This document shows, one piece after another, positions 47,101-58,596 of a DNA stretch of 64,000 bases. The translations under genes were made by a program, and so were the position numbers. The notes beneath the pieces were generated by a model. The model was not told the origin of the DNA. It worked only from the letters and a program-made list of their open reading frames with translations, and did no database searches. The DNA lies in NCBI RefSeq assembly GCF_007655135.1, contig NC_045134.1, positions 17,384,568 through 17,448,567 on the forward strand, given 5' to 3'. Positions within the stretch are counted from its first letter, which is position 1, and the number at the start of each line of letters is the position of its first letter. The DNA is from Punica granatum. Taxonomy: Eukaryota > Streptophyta > Magnoliopsida > Myrtales > Lythraceae.

Positions 47101-49561
47101 TATGCGCAAGATATGCAATCACCCTGATCTGCTTGAGAGAGAACATTCTCAATCCAATCCAGACTACGGGAATCCTGAACGCAGCGGAAAGATGAAGGTT
47201 GTCGCTGAAGTTCTTAAGGTTTGGAAGGAGCAAGGTCACCGTGTTCTTCTCTTTGCTCAAACTCAGCAGATGCTAGATATTGTTGAGAATTTCTTGATCT
47301 CATGTGAATATAACTACAGAAGGATGGATGGTCTCACTCCGGTGAAACAGAGAATGGCTTTGATAGATGAATTTAACGACTCTAACGATGTGTTCATTTT
47401 TATACTTACAACCAAAGTTGGTGGTTTGGGGACTAATCTAACTGGCGCCGACAGAGTGATCATCTTTGATCCTGACTGGAATCCTTCAACTGATATGCAG
47501 GTACACCTGTTTAAGTCAAGACTCAAAAACTGCTTCTTGTTGTCCTTTTGCACTTGTAATTTTCCCTCTCAAATTGAAATAGAATCCATTGAAGCTTTAC
47601 TGCAATTTTGGGGCAACTATGCCAGTATCCTTGGTGGGTATGATATACATGATAGCTAAATACTTGTCTGTCTTCTTCAGTGGGTCGTTTCTCAAAGGTT
47701 TTCTTCCTTATCTTTTTCTTTTTATTTTATCCTTAAAGGTTGGGAAGAAAAGATTTTCACCAATTAGTTCTAAAGATGATACCTTCAGCAACAATTGTTG
47801 GAGTATTCCCTATGCAGGGGTCCCCTCATGTCTATTAAATTCCTTTTATCTACCCAAGGTCTTCAAGCTCCCTCTCCATGGCTGAAAATAATATTTGATG
47901 GCAATGTCGTCCTATGAAAAAGAGCATCTTTTGTTATGTAGGATCTGAATTTTCATGTCTCCTTGCCATTGTTAATTGGTAATCAAAGGCACCTCTCAAA
48001 TGCAATTCTGCTAATTTTACAGATTATTTGGTGTAATTTTGAAATCTCTTATTAAGAGAATACGGAAATAAAGGTATATGTAACGAAATCCTCACAGATT
48101 TAGATGATTATAAAGGGGTTGGCAAAAGACAGTGTGAATATGTTTCAAAACTGTATAACCTTAACCAAATTGCATGTTGAAGTTTGCTGTTATCTGTTGT
48201 GTGAATAAGAAGTCTTACCTGTGATAAGTGCTTTTCCTTTGAGTGACAGGCTAGGGAGCGTGCCTGGCGTATTGGCCAAAAGCGGGATGTGACAGTATAT
48301 AGATTGATCACACGTGGAACTATAGAGGAGAAAGTATATCACCGGCAGATTTATAAGCATTTTCTGACGAATAAAATTCTGAAGAACCCACAGCAAAGAA
48401 GATTCTTTAAAGCTCGTGACATGAAGGATCTTTTCATTCTAAATGATGAAGGAGATAGTGGAACCACTGAGACATCAAACATCTTCAGACAGTTGTCTGA
48501 AGATTTGGATGTCATCGGGGCCCAGAATGATAAGGACAGTAGCAGGAAGACTTCGCGAAGCGGTGCATCCAAGAAAGCTCAGTCCAGTAAGAACTACGCG
48601 GATGTAGGATCTTCAAGGATGAAAGGGAAGGAAAAGGCAGAAAAGACCAGCAACGAAGTTGATGGAGAAACTGATATTTTGAAGTCTCTCTTGGATGCCC
48701 ATGGGATACATGTGAGCAATTCTCGTTTTCTCCCTTTGACTTCTTACTTAGCTGAAAAAGAAAAAAGCAAGAGTGATTTATCGGGTCACAATTAGTGTAA
48801 TCTGGAAAATAGTTATCCTAGTTCTACAAACAGTGCTATGGAAATTCCTGAGAGTTCCCATGTATGTCCTATTGAGTTCATCTCACTTGCATATTCTTAC
48901 TTATTATGTTGTAATCTACTTCTCTCTTCAGAGTGCTGTGAACCACGATGTTATCATGAATGCGCACGACGGAGAGAAGCTAAGGCTGGAGGAGCAAGCT
49001 TCACAGGTTGCACAGAGAGCCGCAGAAGCATTGCGCCAATCAAGAATGCTCCGGAGCCATGAGAGCATCTCCATCCCCACATGGACTGGGAAATCAGGAG
49101 CAGCTGGGGCACCCATTTCTTCATCAAAAAAATTCGGCTCCACTGTATACTCCCAACTGATCAGGCACGACCCACCAATCAATGGAGTAACTGCGGGCGT
49201 TTCATCGGGGAAGGCATTGTCTTCCTCTGAGCTGCTCGCAAGGATTCGAGGGAACCAGGAGAGGGCTGTAGGGGCAGCCCTAGAGTCTCAGAATGGGAGG
49301 GTCCCCAACACAGGAGGGCCCTCCAGATCGTTCAGCTGCTCATCAAGCGTGCAGCCAGAAGTGTTGATCCGTCAGATCTGCACATACATTCAGCAGAGGG
49401 GCGGGAGTGCCAGCTCGGCGAGCATAGTGGAGCATTTCAAGGACAGAGTCCCTTCCAAGGATCTGCCCCTTTTCAAGAGCCTTCTGAAGGAGATAGCCTC
49501 CCTCCAGAAGAACCCTAATGGGTCGGTATGGGTTCTTAAAGCTGAATACCAACAGCAATAA
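44139..49561 (+). CDS. CHR8: SWI2/SNF2 ATPase, CSB/ERCC6 (Rad26) homologue
   Basis: Predicted nuclear DNA-dependent ATPase of transcription-coupled nucleotide excision repair. Seven exons: 44139-44225, 44485-45057, 45202-45598, 45750-46629, 46891-47500, 48250-48711 and 48932-49561. They give 1,212 residues, close to the plant CHR8 length. The N-terminal part has a coiled-coil-like [19 protein letters not shown] and a basic nuclear-localisation stretch (KKEKRQK). The helicase core contains motif I DEMGLGKT (Lys about 432), Ia [12 protein letters not shown], motif II DEGH (about 563-566), motif [17 protein letters not shown], and the C-terminal lobe with [28 protein letters not shown] and [14 protein letters not shown]. 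An acidic insert ([17 protein letters not shown], about 497-513) sits between Ia and II. The C-terminus has the family's conserved winged-helix/ubiquitin-binding region ([14 protein letters not shown]). The frame is intact. Confidence 0.95.
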
Positions 49562-50798
49562 GGTACATAGCCCAAGCTTCGCCTCCTTGCTCCGGCGATG
49601 AATGACCTTTGCTTTAGGTTCAAGTCCGTCAGGGGCTTTAAGTGTTTCCGTAGGACAGTTTTGTATGTTTTGGTTTCTCTCCATTATTTTGCCATTAGTG
49701 CAGTGGTGGGGAGGGTAGAAATGTCCAAGAAATTTTGTTTAGGGCCAAAATTTTTTTGTTATACAGTGTACATATTCGGAGATTAAATACATCAGAAATT
49801 CCATTGTTGTGGACTTGGAAGTACTGGCTGGATGGGACTGCCTCTACACTTTGCGACCCTCGTCAGAATATTTGCCTTTGGATGCTGTTAAACTCAAACC
49901 GGTATCAGCAATTTCAATGGCAGAGCGGTCTAGACTAGTCAGATTGGTTATGGCTACCCTGGCGAGCCAGTAAAGTTGTAAACCTTCAGAATCGTGATTA
50001 CTCTATGGAGTGCATTGTGATGGGGGGCGGCGACTCACAAGACCCGGATATATGCTTGGGCCATAACCCTTTAGTTAGGGCTTAGACTTCACTGGTTGGA
50101 ACACCTCAATTTCCAAATCAAATGAGCTCCAATGTTTTCACTTCGTGGACGAAACAAAATCCGAAAAATGCGTTTTCACCAGAATACTCTGCAACTCCAA
50201 TGGCCTAGTCCCTGAAATCAATCTCTTGCAACAGAAACCTGTTAGGTACTTCTTGACTTGATATGTGTGCTTGGGTTGCTCAGAAAGCTCAATTTAGAGA
50301 TGAATTCTTTGAGCTCGAGCATCAGCAAGGACATGTAGAACTGCAGAAGGCGGAAGGACAGTCTCGAGTTACGATTTGTTTCCCGGAAATCACTGGAAAA
50401 CCAGATGAGTCTCGCTTAGCTGAGCCTCGGAGAAAATTTTATTGGCTTTACTGCATTCTCATGAGGCCTGATGGAATTCGAGAACTAGCGATGCTTTTAG
50501 ACAATCGTAATTAATGATCTGTTGTAATGAACTGTATCTCCTCACAGCCACATGAGTTTTACTACCATTCAAGTCTGATTAGTTCCTCGGGGTATCACAT
50601 ATAGCTCTAAATTTCATAGGCTAAATATCCGATAAATGAAATATACGAAAATTCATTTTGTACGTCCATCTTTTTATTTATTACAATTTTCCCCATATAA
50701 TCTCTAGACGATGTGTCTCGCTCTTTGCATGCACCTGCATGTATGTTTTATTCACATTTTCATAAGATTAGAATAATTATTTGTTTTGCCATCACGCT
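49562..50798. other. 3' flank of the CSB-like gene and intergenic DNA
   Basis: The presumed 3' UTR is followed by unremarkable sequence. An open frame at 50263-50514 has plausible amino-acid composition but no start context or domain that I recognise; I do not call it. Confidence 0.5.
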
Positions 50799-51188
50799 TT
50801 TCATTTCTTTAATATCTCTGATGGTAGAAAGGAAGAGAAGAGAGCCACGCCCCCAAGAGCAACGAGATAGAAAGACAAAGTATATCTCAAGAATCCACCC
50901 GAGATACACTAGGTCGAGAGAACGCAAATTTGAGTCACAACGGATAATTTCATTCACTCAAGAACACTTGCTTACATCCATATGAGGTCTCCTATTTATA
51001 CTAATTTGGCCTAGACTCACACTTAGTTTAGATCCTTCTACACACTTCATCTCGGATTCTGCTCTGGCACCCTCTAGTAAATTCAATATAACTTCTTCTA
51101 GAAAACTCCGATTGATAAATTGTTTAATGTTCTGGAAACTAGACTTCCGGAGCTTTCCAGTGCTATCTAATTTGCCTTCATTTAGCGA
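50799..51188. repeat. ~390-bp direct repeat, copy 1 (LTR-like)
   Basis: Almost identical to 52269-52657, by eye only a few percent different. On the minus strand it carries a TATA-like AGTATAAATAGG (about 50990-51003) followed by a leader-like stretch, as in the U3-R region of an LTR. Both copies are preceded by 'gaataattat'. It may be a solo LTR or the start of the plus-strand LTR that ends at 51731. Confidence 0.75.
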
Positions 51189-52268
51189 TGTGCTTCAGAT
51201 TGCAGCCCAACATGTATTTGAATTTTCGAGACCAAACGCGCATTCTAGAAGACTCCAGAACAAGAATTTAGCTTAATTAGATATTAAGTTTCCTATATTG
51301 CTATAATATAGTTTCTCTTAATTAGATATTATTTCTTATATTAGCTTGAGTCAGTAATCTTAAGTTTCCTATTTTAAATTGTTTCCTTATTATATTTTAG
51401 GAAAGTAATCTGCAGAATATTAGATGTCAGTTTCCTATTCTAGAGTCAAGAGGGGTGTCTTCCCTCTATATAAATATGCACCTATTGTAAGATGAGAAGA
51501 AAGACGAATTTGATAAATATTTGAATGAAATTGCTTAGAGCGTTTCTTCTCTTTCTTATCTAAACAAGTTACTTGTTTAGTGGCGAAAACCCCGATTCTT
51601 ATCGTTCTTCCTTGAGCGTGGCGAATCAACCCGACTTTTCTTACTCGTGGCGAGTTATCTTATCAAGTGAGTTTTGTTGGTTCTACCATCTACCCTTCTT
51701 TCTTATCAAGTTCTGGTTCGTGAGCTTATCATTTGGTATCAGAGCATAAGGTTCTATTCTTGTTGGCCGAGTGAAACACGTGTGATGGAGTGGATTTTTG
51801 ATAAATATGCAAAGGTAATGGCTAAAAGCAACCCTGAACGAGTTTCAAGAGGGTTTACTTTCGACCAAGACTTGCCTCTCACTTTCTAGCAGACGCGAGA
51901 GGAGTTCATTGCACGGCTCGAGCGAGTGACCCAAGCCCTCGATAGTTCCGATGGAATAAGAAGACACCAATGGGTGCAGAAGCATTATCCCCCAAAGCGA
52001 ATTCCGACTTTCAACGGAAGCATGAGCGCTGAGGAATACTTGGCGTGGATTTCAGATGTAGACTGATTCTTCGACTACTACAGCATCCCCGATGATGGAA
52101 GTCGAGTTGTTAGAGTTGTTTATTGGTTAAGGGGCAAAGCGTCTACTTGGTGGGGGAAATTGGAAAATAATCGTTTTCAAAATGGAAGGAATCTGGTATT
52201 TACGTGGAGACGCATGAAACAACTCTTAAAGCTCAGATTTTTTCCTTTGGGATACGAAGAATAATTAT
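51189..52268 (+). mobile_element. Gypsy-type LTR end, PBS and gag fragment
   Basis: On the plus strand a TATA box (TATATAAAT, 51467-51475) is followed by a leader ending GCTTATCA (51731) and a primer site TGGTATCAGAGC (51734-51745). A gag-like reading frame then runs to 52260 with RGKASTWWGKLE and TWRRMKQLLKLRFFPLGYEE, typical of the retrotransposon gag domain. Stops at 51887-51889 and 52064-52066 break it. The element ends abruptly at the second 390-bp repeat, with protease, RT and integrase missing. Confidence 0.8.
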
Positions 52269-52657
52269 CATTTCTTTAATATCTCTTATGGCAGAAAGGA
52301 AGAGAAGAGAGCCACGCCCCCAAGAGCAACGAGATAGAAAGACAAAGTATATCTCAAGAATCCACCCGAGATACACTAGGTCGAGAGAATGCAAATTTGA
52401 GTCACAATGGATAATTTCATTCACTCAAGAACACTTGCTTACATCCATATGAGGTCCCCTATTTATACTAATTTGACCTAGACTCACACTTAGTTTAGAT
52501 CCTTCTACACACTTCATCTCGGATTCTGCTATGGCCCCCTCTAGTAAATTCAACATAACTTCTTCTAAAAAACTCCGATTGATAAATTGTTTAATGTTCT
52601 GGAAACTAGACTTCTGAAGCTTTCCAGTGCTATCTAATTTGCCTCCATTTAGTGACC
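52269..52657. repeat. ~390-bp direct repeat, copy 2 (LTR-like)
   Basis: The second copy of 50799-51188, joined directly to the truncated gag. It lacks the 20 bases 'ttgttttgccatcacgcttt' that copy 1 has between the shared 'gaataattat' and 'catttcttt'. Homology stops at about 52657. Confidence 0.75.
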
Positions 52658-53809
52658 GAATGACTTCAAAAAGATGCACATAAATGACCCATAATATTTT
52701 AGACTTCTAGAATTTGAACATTCTAGATTATTGCAATTATTACTTACTAATTAATAAAATTTCCCATCAATCTCACTCACCATTTGTAGTAAATTATTTT
52801 CACCGTGCAACATATATAATTTTTGATAGACCTCTTTTCTTTTTCCTAAATATTATTTGGCATGCGATATGTGTTGATTACTTATTTTCGACAATAAGAA
52901 GTTAACAAAAAGTTACCGTGTGATCTTAAATTATTCACTTTTGTTTGATCTTATAAAGTTTAACATTTTTGAAATAGACTTTAATACTAATCACTCGGAT
53001 AATTGCAATAATTATTTTTCGTTAAATAATTTTTATTGATTTTTTCAATGCCACATCAATATGAGGTACGATCATTTAAAATATTCTCTTTATATATATT
53101 ACTCTTACTGCAGGCAGCTCTTATATTTGAAAGTGGAGGTGAGTAGAATTAAGAAAACACAAGATTAGAAAAATGTGAAATTAGGAATACGTGATTATAT
53201 ACTGTGCATTTTTCTAATCATGCTGCCTAATACATGGTATATAATCACATTTTCTTAATTTTACATTTTCTTAATCTTGCGCTTTCCTAATAAATAGATT
53301 TGGATACCCTATAATTTTAACGAGGTTTGGAACCTGCCTTATATGAAATTTGTTCACCATATAGTGTTATATGGTAAAAAAATTCAAATGATCAGATTAA
53401 TGTGAAAAGAACCAATAAGATCACTTTAATGAAAAATAATTATGACAATTATTCGAGTGATTAACATCAAATTTTTTATTTTTACTCAAGAACTTCTCGT
53501 TACATAGTGAATCTAGATCATACCATATTTAAAATTTGTGGTATATACATATTCTATGTACATGCTTAGAACATATTCTTGTCTCTCTTTAGGAAAACGA
53601 GGGAATTGAAATTCGGATTCAAAACTTTTATTTGATTGAACTTTGAAATTAGCACAAATGGAATTGGAAAAATTAAAAAAACTGCAATACCATAGTTTTA
53701 GGGTTTTAGGGTTTTTAGAAACAGCCATCTCACTGATCTGAGGTACGGCCGCCTCTGTCTGCAGTGAAGTCTAGTTGAGGAGATGGGTCGCCCGGGGAAG
53801 ATGGGTCGC
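52658..53809. other. AT-rich intergenic DNA
   Basis: I see no gene. An imperfect inverted pair occurs at about 53140-53290 ('acaagattagaaaaatgtg...' against '...cacattttcttaatttta'). Confidence 0.5.
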
Positions 53810-53814
53810 CGTTG

Positions 53815-56564
53815 TGTCATGGGTTAAACTGAAGAAGGGTTATTTTGTAATAAATATGGAGTATTGGGAAAGTAGTAGGACGTTAATTAGTATCTTAAGG
53901 GTGAATTTTTAATTTCTCTTAGTTAGTTACGGAGGTCAGATCCAATATAAAAAGGATCACTGATGTAAGATTAGGGTTGTACGTAAGAATATGCAAAACT
54001 TCCTTCTCTGAACTTTGTCCCGCCTCTTCTTCTCCTCTCTACTGTCTTCTTCTTCTCATCTTCTCCCTTTATGGTGCTTCTTCCTCCCTTCTACTCCTTC
54101 TTTGGATTCAGTCCATAACAAGTGGTATCAGAGCCTCTTTCTTGGCACCATGACAATGAGAACCCGAGCTCAAGACATCAACAAGTTAGCCATTGCGATG
54201 GAAGAACAAGGCAAGGTGATTCGTAATATTAAGGCCCATACCAATAGCAAGTTGGATCGGCTTGCTAATCTAATCAGTGGTATGACTTTACAGCAAAATT
54301 GATTGATGAATTTGTGGAAATCGAGTCAACCGGGTAAACCTGAACCTCCTTCTCATGCCTTTACTGGTGTGTCGCTTAGACATTACTCTGCTACTACTAG
54401 AATTGGGAAGCTGGAATTACCTAGATTCAGTGGGGATGGGGTGAAGGACTGGTTGTACAGGTGTGAGCAATTTTTTGAAGTGGATAAGACTTCCAATGAG
54501 CTTAAAATCAAATTAGTGGTAAATCACCTGGAGGGAAGGGCTTTTGCAATGGCATTGGTCCTATATGAAGTCGTTGATAGCAGAGAATAAGGAGGTGAGT
54601 TGGGCTAATTATGCAAAAGCAGTAACAGCAAGATTTGGGGACATGGGATGTGAGAATTTGATGGTTAATCTGACAAATCTAAGACAAATTGGGTCATTAC
54701 GTAAGTACATGAATGAATTCAATGCTATTTTGAACAAGGTTTCCATTAAGGAAGCTGATTCCTTGAGTCATTTTCTAGATGCATTGAAATCTGACATTCA
54801 AGTGCATGTTCGAATGTTCCATCCCGCTACACTGTCCCAAGCGTATTCTCTAGTCAAATTGCAGGAATCCACTTATGTTGCCATTAACAAACCTAGATTC
54901 CCTACACCCAAACTCCACAACCTCCCCTCTTCTTCCAACAGCACCGCTACTCCCTATATCTCCACACTCCCAACCACATCTTCCACAATTAAAAATACTA
55001 CAGTCTTACCCAACAAGAATATAGGCAATGGGTTGCTGCCTCTACCTCTTGTTTTCCCTCTAAAGAGTACTCTACCCCATTATAATCAACCCAATAAAAC
55101 TCTCACTCACAAGGAGATAAATGGAAAAAAAGGGACGATGATAATGAGCTCAAAAGTGACCAGCTGTATAAGATTTTCAAGTGGAAGATGGAAAGCCTCG
55201 AGTATGTTATTGTTATGCTGTTGATAGCCTAGGACGACTGTGACATGGTGGTTAAGAGTGCAGTGGCTATCCACATTGGAGGATATCCTTCAGAACTTCA
55301 AGGAGCTACATATGAGGTTTAATGTAAAGGGAAGCGAAGGTGTGCAGAAGGGGAACGACTATGAAGAATATAAGTCCATGGATGATGAACAAACGGATAA
55401 ACTACTACACAAGAGGGACCGACTAGCTAAGGTTCAACTATGTAGCTTGCAGCTTCCTAGTCCAAAAGAAGTACAATATGTGCACAAAACAACATTCAGG
55501 GCTTACGAATGGCACTATGAGTATTTGGTGATGCCTCTTGACCTCGCTAAGGCACTCTTCACTTTTCAAAGATTGATGAATGTGCACTACCTGAACCATA
55601 TATGGGAGGTATTCCTCACCCTTAGGAAGCACTCTTCGTTTGCTACAAAGTCTAAATGTAGTTTCGGGGGTCAGAAGGTGGAGTACCTGGAACACTTCAC
55701 ATTAGCAGCAGGAGTCTCTTCTTACATAAAGAAGCTGAAGATTGTGCAAGAATGGCCAATTCCTCAAACAATGAAACAACTGAGAGGATTTCCAGGTTTC
55801 ACTAGATATTATAAAAGGAAAGACAAGGAAGACATCATTCGAGTGATTAAACACCGGTTTCGGAGAGCTCAAACATGCATGAAGGTCTAAGCACACATGA
55901 GAAAGTTTGAAAGGGAGTTTGCAATGGGTGACATGGTATACTTTGAGTTGTAGCCATATAGACATGGTTTAGTTTCTTTTTGGATCTCCGAGAAGCCCAC
56001 AGGAACAGCAAGCTCCCACACTGAATTGCCCCTTCCCATCAACAGCACTGCAAAAAGATCACTGCAGCCATTGGCTATATCGGAAAGGAGAGAGGTGAAG
56101 AAAGGCAACAATGCTGCAACTCAATTACTTATTCCTTGGGCTAATATATGCCAACATAAGCTACTTGGGAGTTGTAGACGACTTCCCTATGTATTTCTCT
56201 CAATTCAACCTTGAGGGCAAGGTTGTTTTAAAGGGGAAGGGAATGTCATGGATTAAACTGAAGAGGGGTTATTTTGTAATAAATATGGAGTATTGGAAAA
56301 GTAGTAGGACGTTAATTAGTATCTTAAGGGTGAACTTTTAATTTCTCTTAGTTAGTTACGGAGGTCAGATCCAATATAAAAAGGATCACCGATGTAAGAT
56401 TAGGGTTATGCGTAAGAATATACAGAACTTCCTTCTCTGAACTCTCTCCCGCCTCTTCTTCTCCTCTCTACTGTCTTCTTCTTCTTCTTCTTCTTCTTCT
56501 CATCTTCTCTCTTTTTGGTGCTTCTTCCTCCCTTCTACTCCTTCTTTCGGTTCAGTCCATAACA
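53815..56564 (+). mobile_element. Internally deleted Ty3/gypsy element with TSD CGTTG
   Basis: A 2,750-bp element bounded by LTRs 53815-54120 (306 bp) and 56244-56564 (321 bp), both TGTCATGG...CCATAACA, with exact 5-bp duplications CGTTG (53810-53814, 56565-56569). A primer site AGTGGTATCAGAGCC follows the left LTR and a polypurine tract AAGGGGAAGGG precedes the right one. A full gypsy element would be about twice this size, so coding DNA has been lost. The LTRs differ by few substitutions plus a CTT-repeat expansion in the right LTR, indicating a young insertion. Confidence 0.95.
54150..56220 (+). pseudogene. Gypsy gag-pol, deleted and frameshifted
   Basis: Gag (54150 to about 55220) has IGKLELPRFSGDGVKDWLYR and a gag-domain stretch LTNLRQIGSLRKYMNEF, with a stop near 54300 and a frame change near 54550-54590. 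A partial RT follows (about 55440-55830). It has AYEWHYEYLVMPLDLAKA, then jumps directly to RKHSSFATKSKCSFGGQKVEYL, so the segment with the catalytic YxDD box is missing. It resumes with WPIPQTMKQLRGFPGFTRYY. Next is only the C-terminal end of integrase (FEREFAMGDMVYFELQPYRHG, near 55905-55970) and a chromodomain-like end. RNase H and the integrase core are absent, so the element cannot move by itself. Confidence 0.9.
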
Positions 56565-56569
56565 CGTTG

Positions 56570-58596
56570 TCTCCACTGGGGCCTGGTAGGAGATGGTCGG
56601 GGAGACGAACCCTTGGGCCCGGTTAGCTTGGGAGGTAGGTGGGGGATCAACGCCCTAAGTCCTCTAGTTCAAATGCTTTCTATTTTTTTTCCAGGTAATT
56701 AATTTATGGAGACAATTTTACCCTTTTATTTTAACATATGAGTGGCATGTGCTCTTTTTTTGCCTGAATTTTGATCGAAAATTGATTGAAGGGACATCTT
56801 GCTTATTTTCCGATAAGGTTAGGAGGTGTTCTGCAAAAATTTGAATGTCAAAAAGTAAATCCAAACTCTCCTCGTAAGTCGGGAGGCAAAATGCATTTAA
56901 CTCATCTTAAAAATTCAATATGGTTATGAATTTTCTGATTGCTAACTTTCCTAATTTGCTGTCAATTAAATTTATCTAATAGAAAACATCAAATAAGTAA
57001 CATATGTTTTACTAATATCACCAACTCTTAGTTTCTCTGTGCTTATGATATTAAGTCTTTTTTTTTTTTTTTACTTTTTTAGTTCTCATTATCTTGTTTT
57101 TCACTATTCCTCACTGACGTGACACTCTGTTTCTCCGTCCGATTTGGCCATCATCTATCATACTCTCTTTTCTACCAAATCAGAACTTTAACCTTTTCAG
57201 TCAATCTTTTAGAATTTTCATAGATTCGGGGGATTTGGCTGTACTTTACCCCATACCTCCATCATTCTACCAGTGTGTCTACTTTCTACTCTAGTGTTCA
57301 TTAACAAAAAAAAAAATTCGTCATTTGTTTTTATTCTAAATAGAGTATGAGTTGGCTCCTGCTCTTACCGCTATCGAATTAAGTAACACTAATTGCGTAT
57401 TTACCTCTTCTTCGTTATTGGTCGGTTTATCAACAAAGAGAAGTAACAGGGAGCCACAAAGCAAACATTAGCTTGGAAAGAGAAATTGAATAATATGGAA
57501 TATTGCCAGTATTTTTGCGTTTTACATGTCCATGGTTTGGAGGTTTAAACCTTTTGATTGCAAAGGAAGATTGCGAATCTTTTTTGTTTTAGTTGACCTT
57601 TTCGTGGTTGTACTTATATAGTCTAAGATACAAGAATTTGTTGATTTATTATCTGATGCTGCTGATTTTTTTATATGTAGTTCTACGAAAATGTAAGAAA
57701 CAAGTAGCATGTCATTAGACTTAATGATTTAAAATGTAACATGATTTTTTCCTCAGTCATATGATAATGTAAATATGATAATATTATAAAGCACACTAAT
57801 CCATCAATGACTTAATATAGTATTGATTATATTAGTGCAGTCGCCGCGGCACGGCGCCTCTAACACTATATAACTAAAAAGAGAGGAATGGGTGGAATTA
57901 CACACTACAGATATAGAACAGAAGGACGAACAGAGCAAAAAAAAAAAAATGTGAAAGTAACTTGGTTTACCACTAAAAATTGAAAGTTGTTTACTTTATT
58001 CTCTTTGTTTTGCTTCTCGAAAGAGTTTCTTTTCAGTATTTTCTTATATTTTTTTTCTTCAGGATGGTGAAATTATCTCATACAATGCATAGGCTCCACG
58101 ACTAGTTTATATATTTAATAAAATTTCTTTTAATATATTTTTTGAGTGTTACCATAATATTTGAAAGCCTAAAATTCTTGACTAATCTAACTTGAGCTTA
58201 GATCAACTCATTATGGAATAAAGTAACCCCAATCAAAAAAAAATTTCATTCACGATACTTGAACCCATGACTTTAAGAAAAAGCTAGCTTCGAATCACTT
58301 GAACTAATCCTTAGAGAGACGCACAACATATGGAAGGGCGTGAGTCGAAAAGAACGAGAATGAATTTATATTTCATGTGATGAAGGTATATTAAGGGAGG
58401 GGCAAAAAGGTAGAATTCATACAAGCACATCGATCAATGTTGTTTTAGAGAAACACGGATTGTGTACTTAATTAGTTCTTGGCCTAGAAAACAATCAACT
58501 CTTTCATCTCTTCCAACAATTTCATTCTCTCGATGTAACAATCACATAAGAATAATATGTATACGTAGCGATCATATACCCTTCTCCAACCAACCA
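56570..58596. other. Intergenic DNA, 3' of the NECAP-like gene
   Basis: AT-rich DNA with no gene seen. A GC-rich near-palindrome CGCCGCGGCACGGCG (57842-57856) followed by CTCTAAC resembles a Helitron 3' hairpin. 58170-58320 (minus) is a copy of the SINE-like family. Confidence 0.5.

Noticed and set aside
50263..50514. 83-codon frame downstream of the CSB-like gene
   Set aside because: Composition is plausible but nothing in the sequence supports expression or family membership.
57842..57862. GC-rich hairpin CGCCGCGGCACGGCG plus CTCTAA as a Helitron end
   Set aside because: The base after CTAA is C, not T, and no 5' end could be found; left as a remark only.
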